Shown here in pieces: positions 54,984 through 63,159 of a DNA stretch of 63,328 nt. This stretch comes from Candidatus Gastranaerophilales bacterium. Lineage in GTDB: Bacteria > Cyanobacteriota > Vampirovibrionia > Gastranaerophilales > Gastranaerophilaceae. The notes under the pieces are model-generated. The model did not search any database. It saw only the letters and a program-made list of their open reading frames with translations, and was not told the DNA's origin. The position numbers and the translations under genes are program-made. Every line of letters begins with the position of its first letter. Position 1 is the stretch's first letter. Location of the stretch: positions 1 through 63,328 of the forward strand of contig CANQMP010000009.1 of the NCBI GenBank assembly GCA_947624975.1, in the 5' to 3' direction.

Positions 54984-55661
54984 ATGACAGAACCCGTAAA
55001 ACCGATAGGTAAAAACACGCCTGCAGCACCCGCAGCACCCGCAAAAACTGAAGCGGAAAAAGAAAAATCAAATAAAATAAAGATTGGCGGAGTAATATTT
55101 GACAAAAATCAAATAGAAGCCGATAAAACAACTTCTTACACGGAAAACGGCAAAAAGATGAATACCGTTTTTGTAAAGCCCGGTGTACGAATTGATTTTC
55201 CCGACCAGAAAAATACGGATAAAAATCCTTCCGTAGAAAGCCGCGGACTTTACGATAAATGGTATAATCCCGACGATTCGTATATTACAATTACTGATAT
55301 TGAAGATGCAAAAATATACGGAAATCCTAATAAATCAGATTTTATTGATTTAGAGGGAAAATCACGCAATAATGAAGTCTTTGTTGACAAAAAAGAAAGC
55401 TGGTATATAAACGGAGATATGCGAAAAGACTATGTTACATTGTATGGTACCACTGAAAATAACACCGTTCACATGGATGAAAAAGACAAAACCGATATCT
55501 GGTATAATCAATCGGGAGTCGTAGTGAACGGAGAAACATACAAAGATGAAACAGATGTGATTCAAGTTGAAGGTAAAGGCGAAAGTGCTCAGGAAGAACA
55601 GTTAAAAGGGTATTTGGGCGACAACAAATATGACGAGCATAAATTTCGTCAGGAAAGATAA
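54984..55661 (+). CDS. Hypothetical repeat protein (225 aa)
   Basis: Not recognised. An Ala/Pro/Lys N-terminus (NTPAAPAAPAKTEAEKEK) recalls the linker of the protein at 29322. The rest has at least two copies of a ~35-residue unit: DFIDLEGKSRNNEVFVDKK with WYINGD, and DYVTLYGTTENNTVHMDEKD with WYNQSG; a WYNPDD earlier may be a third. This looks like stacked beta strands. No signal peptide. ATG 54984 chosen for AAAGGAG. Confidence 0.72.
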   Translation: MTEPVKPIGKNTPAAPAAPAKTEAEKEKSNKIKIGGVIFDKNQIEADKTTSYTENGKKMNTVFVKPGVRIDFPDQKNTDKNPSVESRGLYDKWYNPDDSYITITDIEDAKIYGNPNKSDFIDLEGKSRNNEVFVDKKESWYINGDMRKDYVTLYGTTENNTVHMDEKDKTDIWYNQSGVVVNGETYKDETDVIQVEGKGESAQEEQLKGYLGDNKYDEHKFRQER

Positions 55662-55754
55662 TCAATAAAATAATGCGGCTTAAAAATTAAGCCCCTTATT
55701 TTGAAAAATTTTATGTTCGTGCCATAATATAACTAAAGGATGAGGTGAATAAAT

Positions 55755-57233
55755 ATGGCAATGGACAGCAATACCCCCAAACAGACATCACATATAAAAA
55801 GAGAAATACTCGTAAGATTAATAAAAGCATTTTTAAGCGATAATTTTGAAGAAAGAACGAGGCTTATACCTTTTGACATGCGTCCGAAAGGTCATGAAGT
55901 GCCTTACAGATGTTGTATATACAAAGAAAGGGCAATTCTTCGCGACAGAACGATAGCGGGTTTGGGTTGTTCCATCGAAGATACGGACGACAGTACACTT
56001 TTATCGGAAGTTGCGGCAAAATCTCTTGAACGTGAAAAACCCGATGAAAAACCGCTTACCGTACTTACAACGGCTTGTAAAGGCTGTGTACCCGCAAGAG
56101 TTTACGTAACGGATTTGTGTCAGGGGTGTGTTGCAAGACCTTGCGAGAACACTTGTAAATTCGGGGCAATAAAAGTTATTAACGGTAAATCAACTATAGA
56201 TACCTCAAAGTGCAAAAACTGCGGTATGTGTGCTCAGGTTTGTCCTTATCAGGCTATCCAAAGAATTATTGTTCCTTGCGAAAGTGCCTGCCCTGTCGGT
56301 GCAATTCAAAAGGATGACAACGGAAACGCAAAAATTGACTTTGATATGTGTATTTCTTGCGGAAAGTGCGTGGCTGCGTGTCCTTTCGGTGCCGTGCATG
56401 AAAAAAGCCAGATTATTGACGTTTTAAAAAGTATTAAGAGTAAGAAAAAAGTTATAGCAATGGTTGCTCCCGCAATAATGGGTCAGCTTCCCTGTACGCC
56501 ATTGCAGCTTAAAAAAGCAATTCTCGATTTAGGATTTGCCGAAGTGTATGAAGTTGCACAAGGTGCGGATATTACGACCAAAACCGAGGCGAACGAATTT
56601 GTCGAAAGACTTGAAAATGGCGAAGAATTCATGACGACTTCATGCTGTGCGGGTTACAACGAGCTTGTAGAAAGACATATTCCCGAGATGAAACCTTTCC
56701 GCTCGGATACAAAGACGCCAATGTATTACACGGCAGAAATTGTGAAGCGTGAACATCCCGATGCTGTTACGGTATTTTTCTCACCCTGTGTTGCAAAACG
56801 CCGTGAAGCACTGAAAAATCCCAATGTTGATTATGTAATCAATTACGAAGAACTCGGTGCGTGGTTTGTTGCTCTCGGAGTTCAGGTGGCTGAATGCAAG
56901 GAAAGCTCGTTTAAAAATGAGGCTTCCGCCGAGGCAAGAAATTATGCGGTAATCGGCGGTGTTGCAAAAGCCGTTCAAACACTTTTGCCCGAAGAAATTC
57001 CCGCACATCCCGTTATCATTGACGGATTAAATAAACAGTCCATACGTGATTTGAAACGTTACGCAAAGACAGGCATGTGCGAATTGGGTAATTTAATAGA
57101 GGTCATGGCATGTCAGGGCGGTTGTTTAGGTGGTAACGCAACGGTTAACGCATATAAACCAGCCTTAAAACAGCTTACAAACTATGTTAACGGAAGTAAA
57201 CCGCTTGTTGAACACGAAAAAATTTCGGGCTAA
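55755..57233 (+). CDS. [FeFe] hydrogenase, group B type
   Basis: A 492-residue hydrogenase matching the B group. A Cys-rich N-terminal part (CKGCVPARVYVTDLCQGC) is followed by two 4Fe-4S motifs (CKNCGMCAQVCP, CISCGKCVAACP), with a CESACPVGA between. The H-cluster domain has TTSCCAGYNELVE (about 294), SPCVAKRREA (about 342) and VMACQGGCLGG (about 449). Both Cys of the first motif are kept; Pro is replaced by Ala. It probably reduces protons with ferredoxin during fermentation. Maturation genes hydEFG are not in this window. Ribosome site AAAGGATGAGG. Confidence 0.92.
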   Translation: MAMDSNTPKQTSHIKREILVRLIKAFLSDNFEERTRLIPFDMRPKGHEVPYRCCIYKERAILRDRTIAGLGCSIEDTDDSTLLSEVAAKSLEREKPDEKPLTVLTTACKGCVPARVYVTDLCQGCVARPCENTCKFGAIKVINGKSTIDTSKCKNCGMCAQVCPYQAIQRIIVPCESACPVGAIQKDDNGNAKIDFDMCISCGKCVAACPFGAVHEKSQIIDVLKSIKSKKKVIAMVAPAIMGQLPCTPLQLKKAILDLGFAEVYEVAQGADITTKTEANEFVERLENGEEFMTTSCCAGYNELVERHIPEMKPFRSDTKTPMYYTAEIVKREHPDAVTVFFSPCVAKRREALKNPNVDYVINYEELGAWFVALGVQVAECKESSFKNEASAEARNYAVIGGVAKAVQTLLPEEIPAHPVIIDGLNKQSIRDLKRYAKTGMCELGNLIEVMACQGGCLGGNATVNAYKPALKQLTNYVNGSKPLVEHEKISG

Positions 57234-57235
57234 CT

Positions 57236-57508
57236 TCACTGTTCGATAATGTGAAAATCCTTGCCCAAATCGTCTTCAAGCATTTTTATTAACTCCGAAA
57301 GCTTTATCCCCAAGGCCTCCGAAACTCTCCAAAGCATGGTTAATTTGGGGTCGATCAGTCCTGTTTCAATTCTGCTTAAATTTCCCGAGTCCAAATCATA
57401 TTCAAACGCAAGCATTCTTTGGGATTTGTTGAGTTTTTCTCTATTTTTTTTAACCTGCCCGCCGAATGTTTTGATTAAATGTAAAGTTGTTTCGTTTTTG
57501 TATTGCAT
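57236..57508 (-). CDS. XRE-family HTH regulator (90 aa)
   Basis: One HTH domain at about 18-75: QVKKNREKLNKSQRMLAFEY, DLDSGNLSRIETG, MLWRVSEALGIKLSELI. Convergent with the hydrogenase gene, two bases from its stop. TATACT (57515-57520, minus strand) lies six bases before the ATG; no ribosome site. Confidence 0.87.
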   Translation of the reverse strand: MQYKNETTLHLIKTFGGQVKKNREKLNKSQRMLAFEYDLDSGNLSRIETGLIDPKLTMLWRVSEALGIKLSELIKMLEDDLGKDFHIIEQ

Positions 57509-57564
57509 ATATACAGTATAAGTTCAATAATGTTATTGCAACTATGTATATATACATAACAAAA

Positions 57565-58060
57565 ACATTTGTCATTGTGAATGAATGCAAAGGAGAAGGT
57601 GTGATTTGTCATTGCGAGCGAATGCCTCAGCTAGTCCCCTCTCCCCCTGAGGGAGAGGGAAGAATTTCTTAGTGAACGTAGTGAACTTAGAAATTCGGGT
57701 GAGGGGTAGCTCCCTCTCCTAATGGACTCTGCCGAGCAAAACGATTAATTATCGTTTTGCGAGAGGGAAATTTCTTAATGAGCATGCGAATTTAGAAATT
57801 TCGGTTAGGGTGGGGTGCAAACCGTCATTGCGAGCGAATGCCTCAGCCTATTATTAGCACGCAGTACCGATTTATTAGACCCCTCACCCGCATTTGTGGT
57901 TCGCTTACGCTCACACAACTGCTCCCTCTCCCGCAAGGGGAGAGGGGATTTTTATGCAAGGGGCGAGGAAAAATCTCACGTTAACCCCATATATTGCGTG
58001 CAGACTCAGTCTGCCACTTTTCACCTCTCACTTTTTAAAAATTTGTTGGGGTAAAACCCC
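57565..58060. repeat. Mosaic intergenic repeat block, copy 5
   Basis: The main part of a 756-base stretch without genes (57509-58264). It has three CATTGCGAGCGAATGC-type modules, CCCTCTCCCCCTGAGGGAGA, the AATTTCTTAG / AAATT palindrome, a hairpin CAAAACGATTAATTATCGTT nested in another module, and ATATTGCGTGCAGACTCAGT, also seen at 2365. Confidence 0.8.
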
Positions 58061-58090
58061 AACTTACAGTTTTATTAATAAAATTTAACA

Positions 58091-58171
58091 TTGTAACGAA
58101 TTGTAAATCCATTTTACACATGCCCGAAACCCTTGATATAATTACTCATAGCATAGCATAGCATAGCATAG
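58091..58171 (+). promoter_or_regulatory. Composite promoter block, copy C
   Basis: TTGTAA repeated ten bases apart (58091, 58101), TTTACA (58113-58118), 18 bases, TATAAT (58137-58142), then five CATAG units (58147-58171). Nearly identical to copy A upstream of 29322. Confidence 0.75.
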
Positions 58172-58264
58172 CAGTAATTTTTCGCCTAATTTCGATTTTT
58201 CTGAAAATTTTCCTCGGCGTTTGTTTTTATATAAATAAGAGAGTATAAAAATGAGGAGAACTTT

Positions 58265-58774
58265 ATGTCATCGATTTTGCAACCGTCAATTACCGTAAGT
58301 AAAAACCTTGCTTCTTCTATCAGAAATTTTATTAAAGCACGGGGCGGTAAAAATGTCAGTGAAACTCAGATGAATACTATTTTGCAAAAGGTGGCAAAAT
58401 TTGATGCCGAACGTGATTCGGGAGCTCGTGCCGGTGGTTCAATATTTGACGGCGGAAGTAAATATAAATTTTTGTCATCCGATATGGATGCCGGGTTGAA
58501 GGATTTACTTGATAAAGTTAATTCGCAGTCGTCTAAAGCATTTGTTTATAATCAAGATGGAGATATTGTTTTTTATAGCGATTTGACGTGTACTTATGAT
58601 GAATTTGGTGAGAAAGAATATCATTTTAGAAATGCAAACAATGAAATAATCTCTCTTGAAGATGCTATAAAATTATTCAAAGATAATAATATTCAAAAAA
58701 TAGAAATGCAAAAAGATTATGATATTGATTATCATAAGGAAAACTGTACGCTAAACAATGTAATAAAACATTAA
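58265..58774 (+). CDS. Hypothetical protein (169 aa), relative of the 29322 product
   Basis: Not recognised. The region VSETQMNTILQKVAKF...SIFDGGSKYKFLSSDM aligns by eye with the N-terminal domain of the protein at 29322, but there is no Ala/Pro linker. The C-terminal half (FVYNQDGDIVFYSD, YDEFGEKEYHF) has short beta-like units. Ribosome site GAGGAG. Its stop overlaps mutS2 by four bases. Confidence 0.72.
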   Translation: MSSILQPSITVSKNLASSIRNFIKARGGKNVSETQMNTILQKVAKFDAERDSGARAGGSIFDGGSKYKFLSSDMDAGLKDLLDKVNSQSSKAFVYNQDGDIVFYSDLTCTYDEFGEKEYHFRNANNEIISLEDAIKLFKDNNIQKIEMQKDYDIDYHKENCTLNNVIKH

Positions 58775-61131
58775 TTCACATCAATAACGCTGACGCCGTC
58801 GCCGCCTTCGCTGTCGTTTCCGGGGCGGAATTTGGCGACATAAGGCGATGTGGACAGAAAATCCCTTACGGCTGATTTTAACGCACCCGTGCCGTGTCCG
58901 TGAATTACCGTCACGCAAGCAAGATTTGCAAGGCTCGCTTTGTCAAGATAGGATTCAAGGCTGTCTAAAGCTTCTTCAACCTTGTAACCCCTTAAATCAA
59001 GCGTGTTTGAGATGTTGACTTTCCTAAGTTCAAAATTTTCAAATGATTTAAGCTGATAAACCTTTGGTTTTTTATCATAAGATGCATCATAAGGTGCAAG
59101 TTTTTCGCATTTAATTTTCGTTTTCATATTGCCCATTTGAACGGTTGCATAATGGTTTTTGTCAGGCATGGAAAGCAGAATCACAGGTTGATTTAATTCT
59201 TTTAAAATCAATTTGTCGTTAATTTTAACATTTTCCCAATTTATGTCGTCGTATTTTTGTTTTTCATCATATTGGGCTAAATCCGCTCTGAAAGTGCTTT
59301 CCGCTTTTGCAAGTCTTGCATAAGACCGTCTTGCAATTTTTTCTGTCTTTTCACGTCTGAGTTCATCAAGAATATCTTTAATTTCTGCTTTAACTTCAAG
59401 AAGTTCACCGTCGAATTTATCTTTTATGTTTTTTACCGTTTTTTTCTTGTCTTTTCGGGCATTTTCAAGTGCAATTTCGCATTCCCGCTTGATTTCTTCG
59501 GATTTTTCCCTGATTTCTTCGGCTTCTTTAAGCTGTTGGGCAAGTTTTGCCTGTGTTTCCTGAAGTTTTTCGACCACAAGTATTGACGGGTCTTTGGTTG
59601 AAACGACAATTTCTTTTGCTTTTTTGGCAAGTTCTTTGTCAAGTCCGAGATTTGAGGCGATAGAAATCGCGTTGCTTAACCCCGGAATGCCGATAAGCAG
59701 CTTGTAAGTCGGTTTAAGAGTTTCGGTATCAAATTCGACCGAGGCATTTTTGAAATAAGGGTTTGTGTATTCAAGAGCTTTCAACTCGCCGTAATGAGTC
59801 GTAATCGTTGACATTACATCATTTTCGGCAAGTTTTTCCAGTATAACCTGAGCCAAAACTGCGCCTTCGACAGGATCTGTTCCCGCACATATTTCATCAA
59901 GAATTACGAAGGTTTTTTGACTGCTTTCCTTTAAAATCTCAATAATATTGGTCATGTGGGACGAAAAAGTCGACAAATTCTGCAATATACTCTGGTCATC
60001 GCCGATATCGGCAAAAACATCTTCAAACGGATAAATTTTTGCGTGCGTGCAGGGCAGGAACATTCCCGTTTCCGCCATAAGAATAAATAGCCCGATAGTC
60101 TTAATTGTTACGGTTTTTCCGCCGGTGTTTGAGCCTGTAATTATTACGGATTTAAAATCTTTTCCGATTTCAAAATTGTTTGTCACGATGTTTTCCACAT
60201 TCAAAAGCGGATGACGCATATTTTCAAGCTCAATGAGCCTTCTCGTAACGATTTCGGGTTCAACTGCGTTAAATTTAACCGCATAACGAGCTTTTGCGAA
60301 ATGATAGTCTATCGTCGCCAAAATCCCTTCACTGTACGACAATTCCTTTATCGAAACTTTCACCATCCCTGTGAGTTCCGTCAAAATCCTGACGATTTCC
60401 GAGTGGATTTTTGAATTTATCTCGCGAATTTTGTTATTAAGCGGTACGATTTGAGCAGGCTCAATGTAAAACGTTTTGTTCGTAGCCGAAACATCGTGAA
60501 CAATGCCGTCAATTTTGCTTTTTGAAGATGCCATTACCTGAAAAACTATTCTGTCATCGCGCGTTGTGTAAATATTTTCCTGAAGATGTTTTGCAAAATC
60601 AGGCGTGTTTAAAAGTGCGGAAACGGTGTTTCTCAAGTTTTTTTCGGTGTCTTTCAATGACGAATAAAGCCCTTTAAGCTCGGGAGTTGCATCCTGCCTG
60701 ATATTCAAATTTTCATCAAATGTTTTGAAAATCTTTTCTTCAAGAATTTTATCCGAAATCAATTCACCCGCAGCCTGGTACAAAATCGCATCTTCGGGAA
60801 GATTTTCGTACATAAATTTTTTCACAAGCCTTGAAGATTTGAGGGTTTTTGCAACATCGACAAGCTGTTGTTCCGATAAATAATTTCCGTTCAAATCGTT
60901 TTTAATTTTTTCAATATCCGCAAGAAATTCTATCGGAATATCACTCGGCAAATCCAGTATAAACTTCGCCTCACGCGTGCATTGAAGTTCTTTGTTTATC
61001 CTTACGATGTCCTCAAACGGCAAAGCTTCAAGGCAAATTCGCCGACTTTGAGGGGTTTTTGCGAAGTTTGCAAGCTGTTCGGTTATTTTATCAAATTCCA
61101 ATGCTTTTCGGCTTTTTTCGGTTATGTTCAT
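58771..61131 (-). CDS. mutS2: Endonuclease MutS2
   Basis: A 786-residue MutS-family protein. A helical clamp domain leads to the ATPase: Walker A GSNTGGKTVTIKT near residue 335, FADIGDDQSILQNLSTFSSH, FVILDEICAGTDPVEGA, TITTHYGELK. A long coiled coil (about 515-640) follows, then a C-terminal Smr nuclease domain with LDLRGYKVEEA and IHGHGTGALK. It acts in recombination control or ribosome rescue, not classical mismatch repair. ATG 61131 chosen: TATATT ends six bases upstream on its strand; no ribosome site. Confidence 0.96.
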   Translation of the reverse strand: MNITEKSRKALEFDKITEQLANFAKTPQSRRICLEALPFEDIVRINKELQCTREAKFILDLPSDIPIEFLADIEKIKNDLNGNYLSEQQLVDVAKTLKSSRLVKKFMYENLPEDAILYQAAGELISDKILEEKIFKTFDENLNIRQDATPELKGLYSSLKDTEKNLRNTVSALLNTPDFAKHLQENIYTTRDDRIVFQVMASSKSKIDGIVHDVSATNKTFYIEPAQIVPLNNKIREINSKIHSEIVRILTELTGMVKVSIKELSYSEGILATIDYHFAKARYAVKFNAVEPEIVTRRLIELENMRHPLLNVENIVTNNFEIGKDFKSVIITGSNTGGKTVTIKTIGLFILMAETGMFLPCTHAKIYPFEDVFADIGDDQSILQNLSTFSSHMTNIIEILKESSQKTFVILDEICAGTDPVEGAVLAQVILEKLAENDVMSTITTHYGELKALEYTNPYFKNASVEFDTETLKPTYKLLIGIPGLSNAISIASNLGLDKELAKKAKEIVVSTKDPSILVVEKLQETQAKLAQQLKEAEEIREKSEEIKRECEIALENARKDKKKTVKNIKDKFDGELLEVKAEIKDILDELRREKTEKIARRSYARLAKAESTFRADLAQYDEKQKYDDINWENVKINDKLILKELNQPVILLSMPDKNHYATVQMGNMKTKIKCEKLAPYDASYDKKPKVYQLKSFENFELRKVNISNTLDLRGYKVEEALDSLESYLDKASLANLACVTVIHGHGTGALKSAVRDFLSTSPYVAKFRPGNDSEGGDGVSVIDVN

Positions 61132-61172
61132 ATTGTTAATATAATATAAAAATGTCATGGTATAATTATTTT

Positions 61173-61985
61173 ATGAAGAAATATGTAATTACGGGTTCAA
61201 CATCAGGTATAGGTAAAGCCTTAACGGAGTTTTTTTCAAAAGAAAATTTTGTTTTTGCAGGCTACAGGAACGAAAAATTTCTTGAAGATTTGAAAAAAAA
61301 TGAAAATGTAATCCCTTTTTACATTGATATGACGAAAAAAGACACGATTAAGGATGCCGCAGAGCTTATCAAATCGCAAACAGACAGAATTGATACGCTT
61401 ATAAACGTTGCAGGATGTGTTGCCGCAGGTGTTACGGAAAATATTGACGTCGATAAGGTTCGCACCCAGTTTGAAGTTAACACTTTTTCGCACCTCGATT
61501 TTACCCAAAGGCTTTTGAATATTTTAGATGACGGAAAAATTATAAACATAAGTTCAATGGCAAGTTTCGGGATATTCCCTTTTGTCGCACCGTATTGTGC
61601 CTCGAAAAGAGCCTTAGACATTCTGTTTAACGCCATGTCCATAGAATCCGGAATTAAAGTCGTGTCGGTGAAACCCGGAGTTATAGCGACACCGCTGTGG
61701 GATAAGTCGGTTGAGTTAAACAAAGATTCCATTGAAAATTCGCAAGGTTACGAAAAACAGATGAAATATATGGTTGCAAACGCTCATAAAAACGGTGAAA
61801 AAGGTTTGAACGTCAATAAAGTTGTTGATTTAATTGCAAAAATAGACAGACTCGATAACCCCAAACCCTCTTATACCGTCGGAAAGGACGCCATAATTGC
61901 CCAATTTATATCGAAATTGCCCTTTGAATTACAAAACAGGCTGATAAAATTCGGATTAAAAAAGAAATTAAGATCTTTTGTATAA
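61173..61985 (+). CDS. Short-chain dehydrogenase/reductase
   Basis: A 270-residue classical SDR: cofactor loop TGSTSGIGKAL, NVAGCVAAG, catalytic Ser in INISSMASFG, then APYCASKRALD with the YxxxK pair, and VKPGVIATPLWDK. Substrate unknown. TATAAT (61161-61166) is six bases before ATG 61173, and the starts of this gene and mutS2 are only 41 bases apart, each with its own -10. Confidence 0.92.
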   Translation: MKKYVITGSTSGIGKALTEFFSKENFVFAGYRNEKFLEDLKKNENVIPFYIDMTKKDTIKDAAELIKSQTDRIDTLINVAGCVAAGVTENIDVDKVRTQFEVNTFSHLDFTQRLLNILDDGKIINISSMASFGIFPFVAPYCASKRALDILFNAMSIESGIKVVSVKPGVIATPLWDKSVELNKDSIENSQGYEKQMKYMVANAHKNGEKGLNVNKVVDLIAKIDRLDNPKPSYTVGKDAIIAQFISKLPFELQNRLIKFGLKKKLRSFV

Positions 61986-62204
61986 GTAAATATCGTATCC
62001 CAAAACATCCGCAATTTCAGCAAGTTCGGACACTCTGAAAGTTTTTTTACGCAGTTTGTTACTCAAATTCCTGTTGCTGTCGGTCTTATTGTACTTCTTG
62101 TTGACAAGTGATTTGACTTTCGTAATCGTCAAACCCTCCATTGCCGCTAAGTACTTTAATTGCAGAGCTAATTTTTCAGTTTCCAGTTTTATATCTCTAT
62201 CCAT
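61968..62204 (-). CDS. Small HTH-like protein divergent from prepilin copy 4
   Basis: About 78 residues, start uncertain (ATG 62204, 62216 or an upstream one). The sequence LAAMEGLTITKVKSLVNKKY then NLSNKLRKKTFRVSELAEIA and DVLGYDIYL has the rhythm of an XRE-like HTH for short repressors. TATGAT lies seven bases before ATG 62204. Its 3' end overlaps the SDR gene by 18 bases. Confidence 0.68.
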   Translation of the reverse strand: MDRDIKLETEKLALQLKYLAAMEGLTITKVKSLVNKKYNKTDSNRNLSNKLRKKTFRVSELAEIADVLGYDIYLYKRS

Positions 62205-62247
62205 TAGTGTAATCATACTACTTTTTGGTGTATCAGTTAAAGGTATA

Positions 62248-62276
62248 TTGACAAAATTCATTATATAGTGTATAAT
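62248..62276 (+). promoter_or_regulatory. Consensus promoter of prepilin copy 4
   Basis: TTGACA (62248-62253), 17-base spacer, TATAAT (62271-62276). Perfect consensus, same layout as at 17140 and 43363. Confidence 0.9.
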
Positions 62277-62317
62277 ATGCAATAAACGATGAATAATAAT
62301 TAATCAAAGGAGGGATG

Positions 62318-63058
62318 ATGAAAGGTTTATCAAATTTTAACACGAGGTTTTTGTGCGGATTTACATTAGCAGAGGTTTTAATTACTTTGGCTGTAATCGG
62401 CGTTGTTGCCGCGTTGACAATACCGACACTTATACAAAGCTATCAAAAGAAAGTTACGGCAACAAAACTTGAAAAGGCTTATACTGATATTTATAAGGCA
62501 GTTATAGCCGCGCAGGCAGAGCATGGAATGATGAGCGAGTGGAGTGGACTAGACTCTATAGATGGTGCAAAGAATTTTCTTGAAAATTATATAGGAAGTT
62601 CTATGAAATTTATAAAAGTTTGTGCTCCTGCGAAAAATGAATGTTTTAAAGAAAATATTACTTATATGAATGGTGAAATAGATTCTTTAATAAAACAAAA
62701 TTATTCAACTTCTGTTTCTGCGATAACACAAAACGGATATTCAATTTTTCTTTGGGTGAATACTGAATATATAATAGATGGTGTAAGAATCCCTCATGCT
62801 CAATTCAGAATTGATTTGGACGGACCGAATAAAGGTGAAAATATGATCGGGAAAGATGTGTTTGGTATGATTTGTTATTTCCAGAAAGTTGGAGATACTA
62901 ACGCAGGATGCTATCTTTCAGGAGCAGATCAGGGATTTAGTCGAGAAGAACTTTTGAACGATAAAACAAACGGATGTAATAAAAACGGCACCGGACTGTT
63001 TTGCGGAGCGTTAATTCAGGCAGACGGCTGGCAAATAAAAGACGATTATCCATGGTAA
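62318..63058 (+). CDS. Type IV prepilin-like protein, fourth copy
   Basis: A 246-residue prepilin with a 14-residue leader ending in CG, the only copy here with the standard Gly before FTLAEVLITLAVIGVVAALT. The head has CAPAKNEC, MICYF, GCYL and CNKNGTGLFC, and ends with DGWQIKDDYPW. AAAGGAGG lies four bases before ATG 62318. Confidence 0.88.
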   Translation: MKGLSNFNTRFLCGFTLAEVLITLAVIGVVAALTIPTLIQSYQKKVTATKLEKAYTDIYKAVIAAQAEHGMMSEWSGLDSIDGAKNFLENYIGSSMKFIKVCAPAKNECFKENITYMNGEIDSLIKQNYSTSVSAITQNGYSIFLWVNTEYIIDGVRIPHAQFRIDLDGPNKGENMIGKDVFGMICYFQKVGDTNAGCYLSGADQGFSREELLNDKTNGCNKNGTGLFCGALIQADGWQIKDDYPW

Positions 63059-63094
63059 ATTTCCAAGATCTTTTTCATAACATTTAATAAATAA

Positions 63095-63116
63095 GTCGGG
63101 TTGAAACCCGACCTTT
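63095..63116 (+). terminator. Terminator of prepilin copy 4
   Basis: GTCGGGTT / AACCCGAC with a GA loop and a short T run. Confidence 0.8.
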
Positions 63117-63159
63117 TGTTGTATAATGCCTTTCCTAAGAAATGGAGTGCTGGGAGTGC

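Noticed and set aside
50996-57233. Complete multimeric bifurcating hydrogenase (HydABC)
   Set aside because: No NuoF-like HydB subunit is present; only small NuoE-like proteins and two separate [FeFe] proteins.
57487-58088. ORFs in repeat block 5
   Set aside because: Same translations as in other repeat blocks; no ribosome sites.
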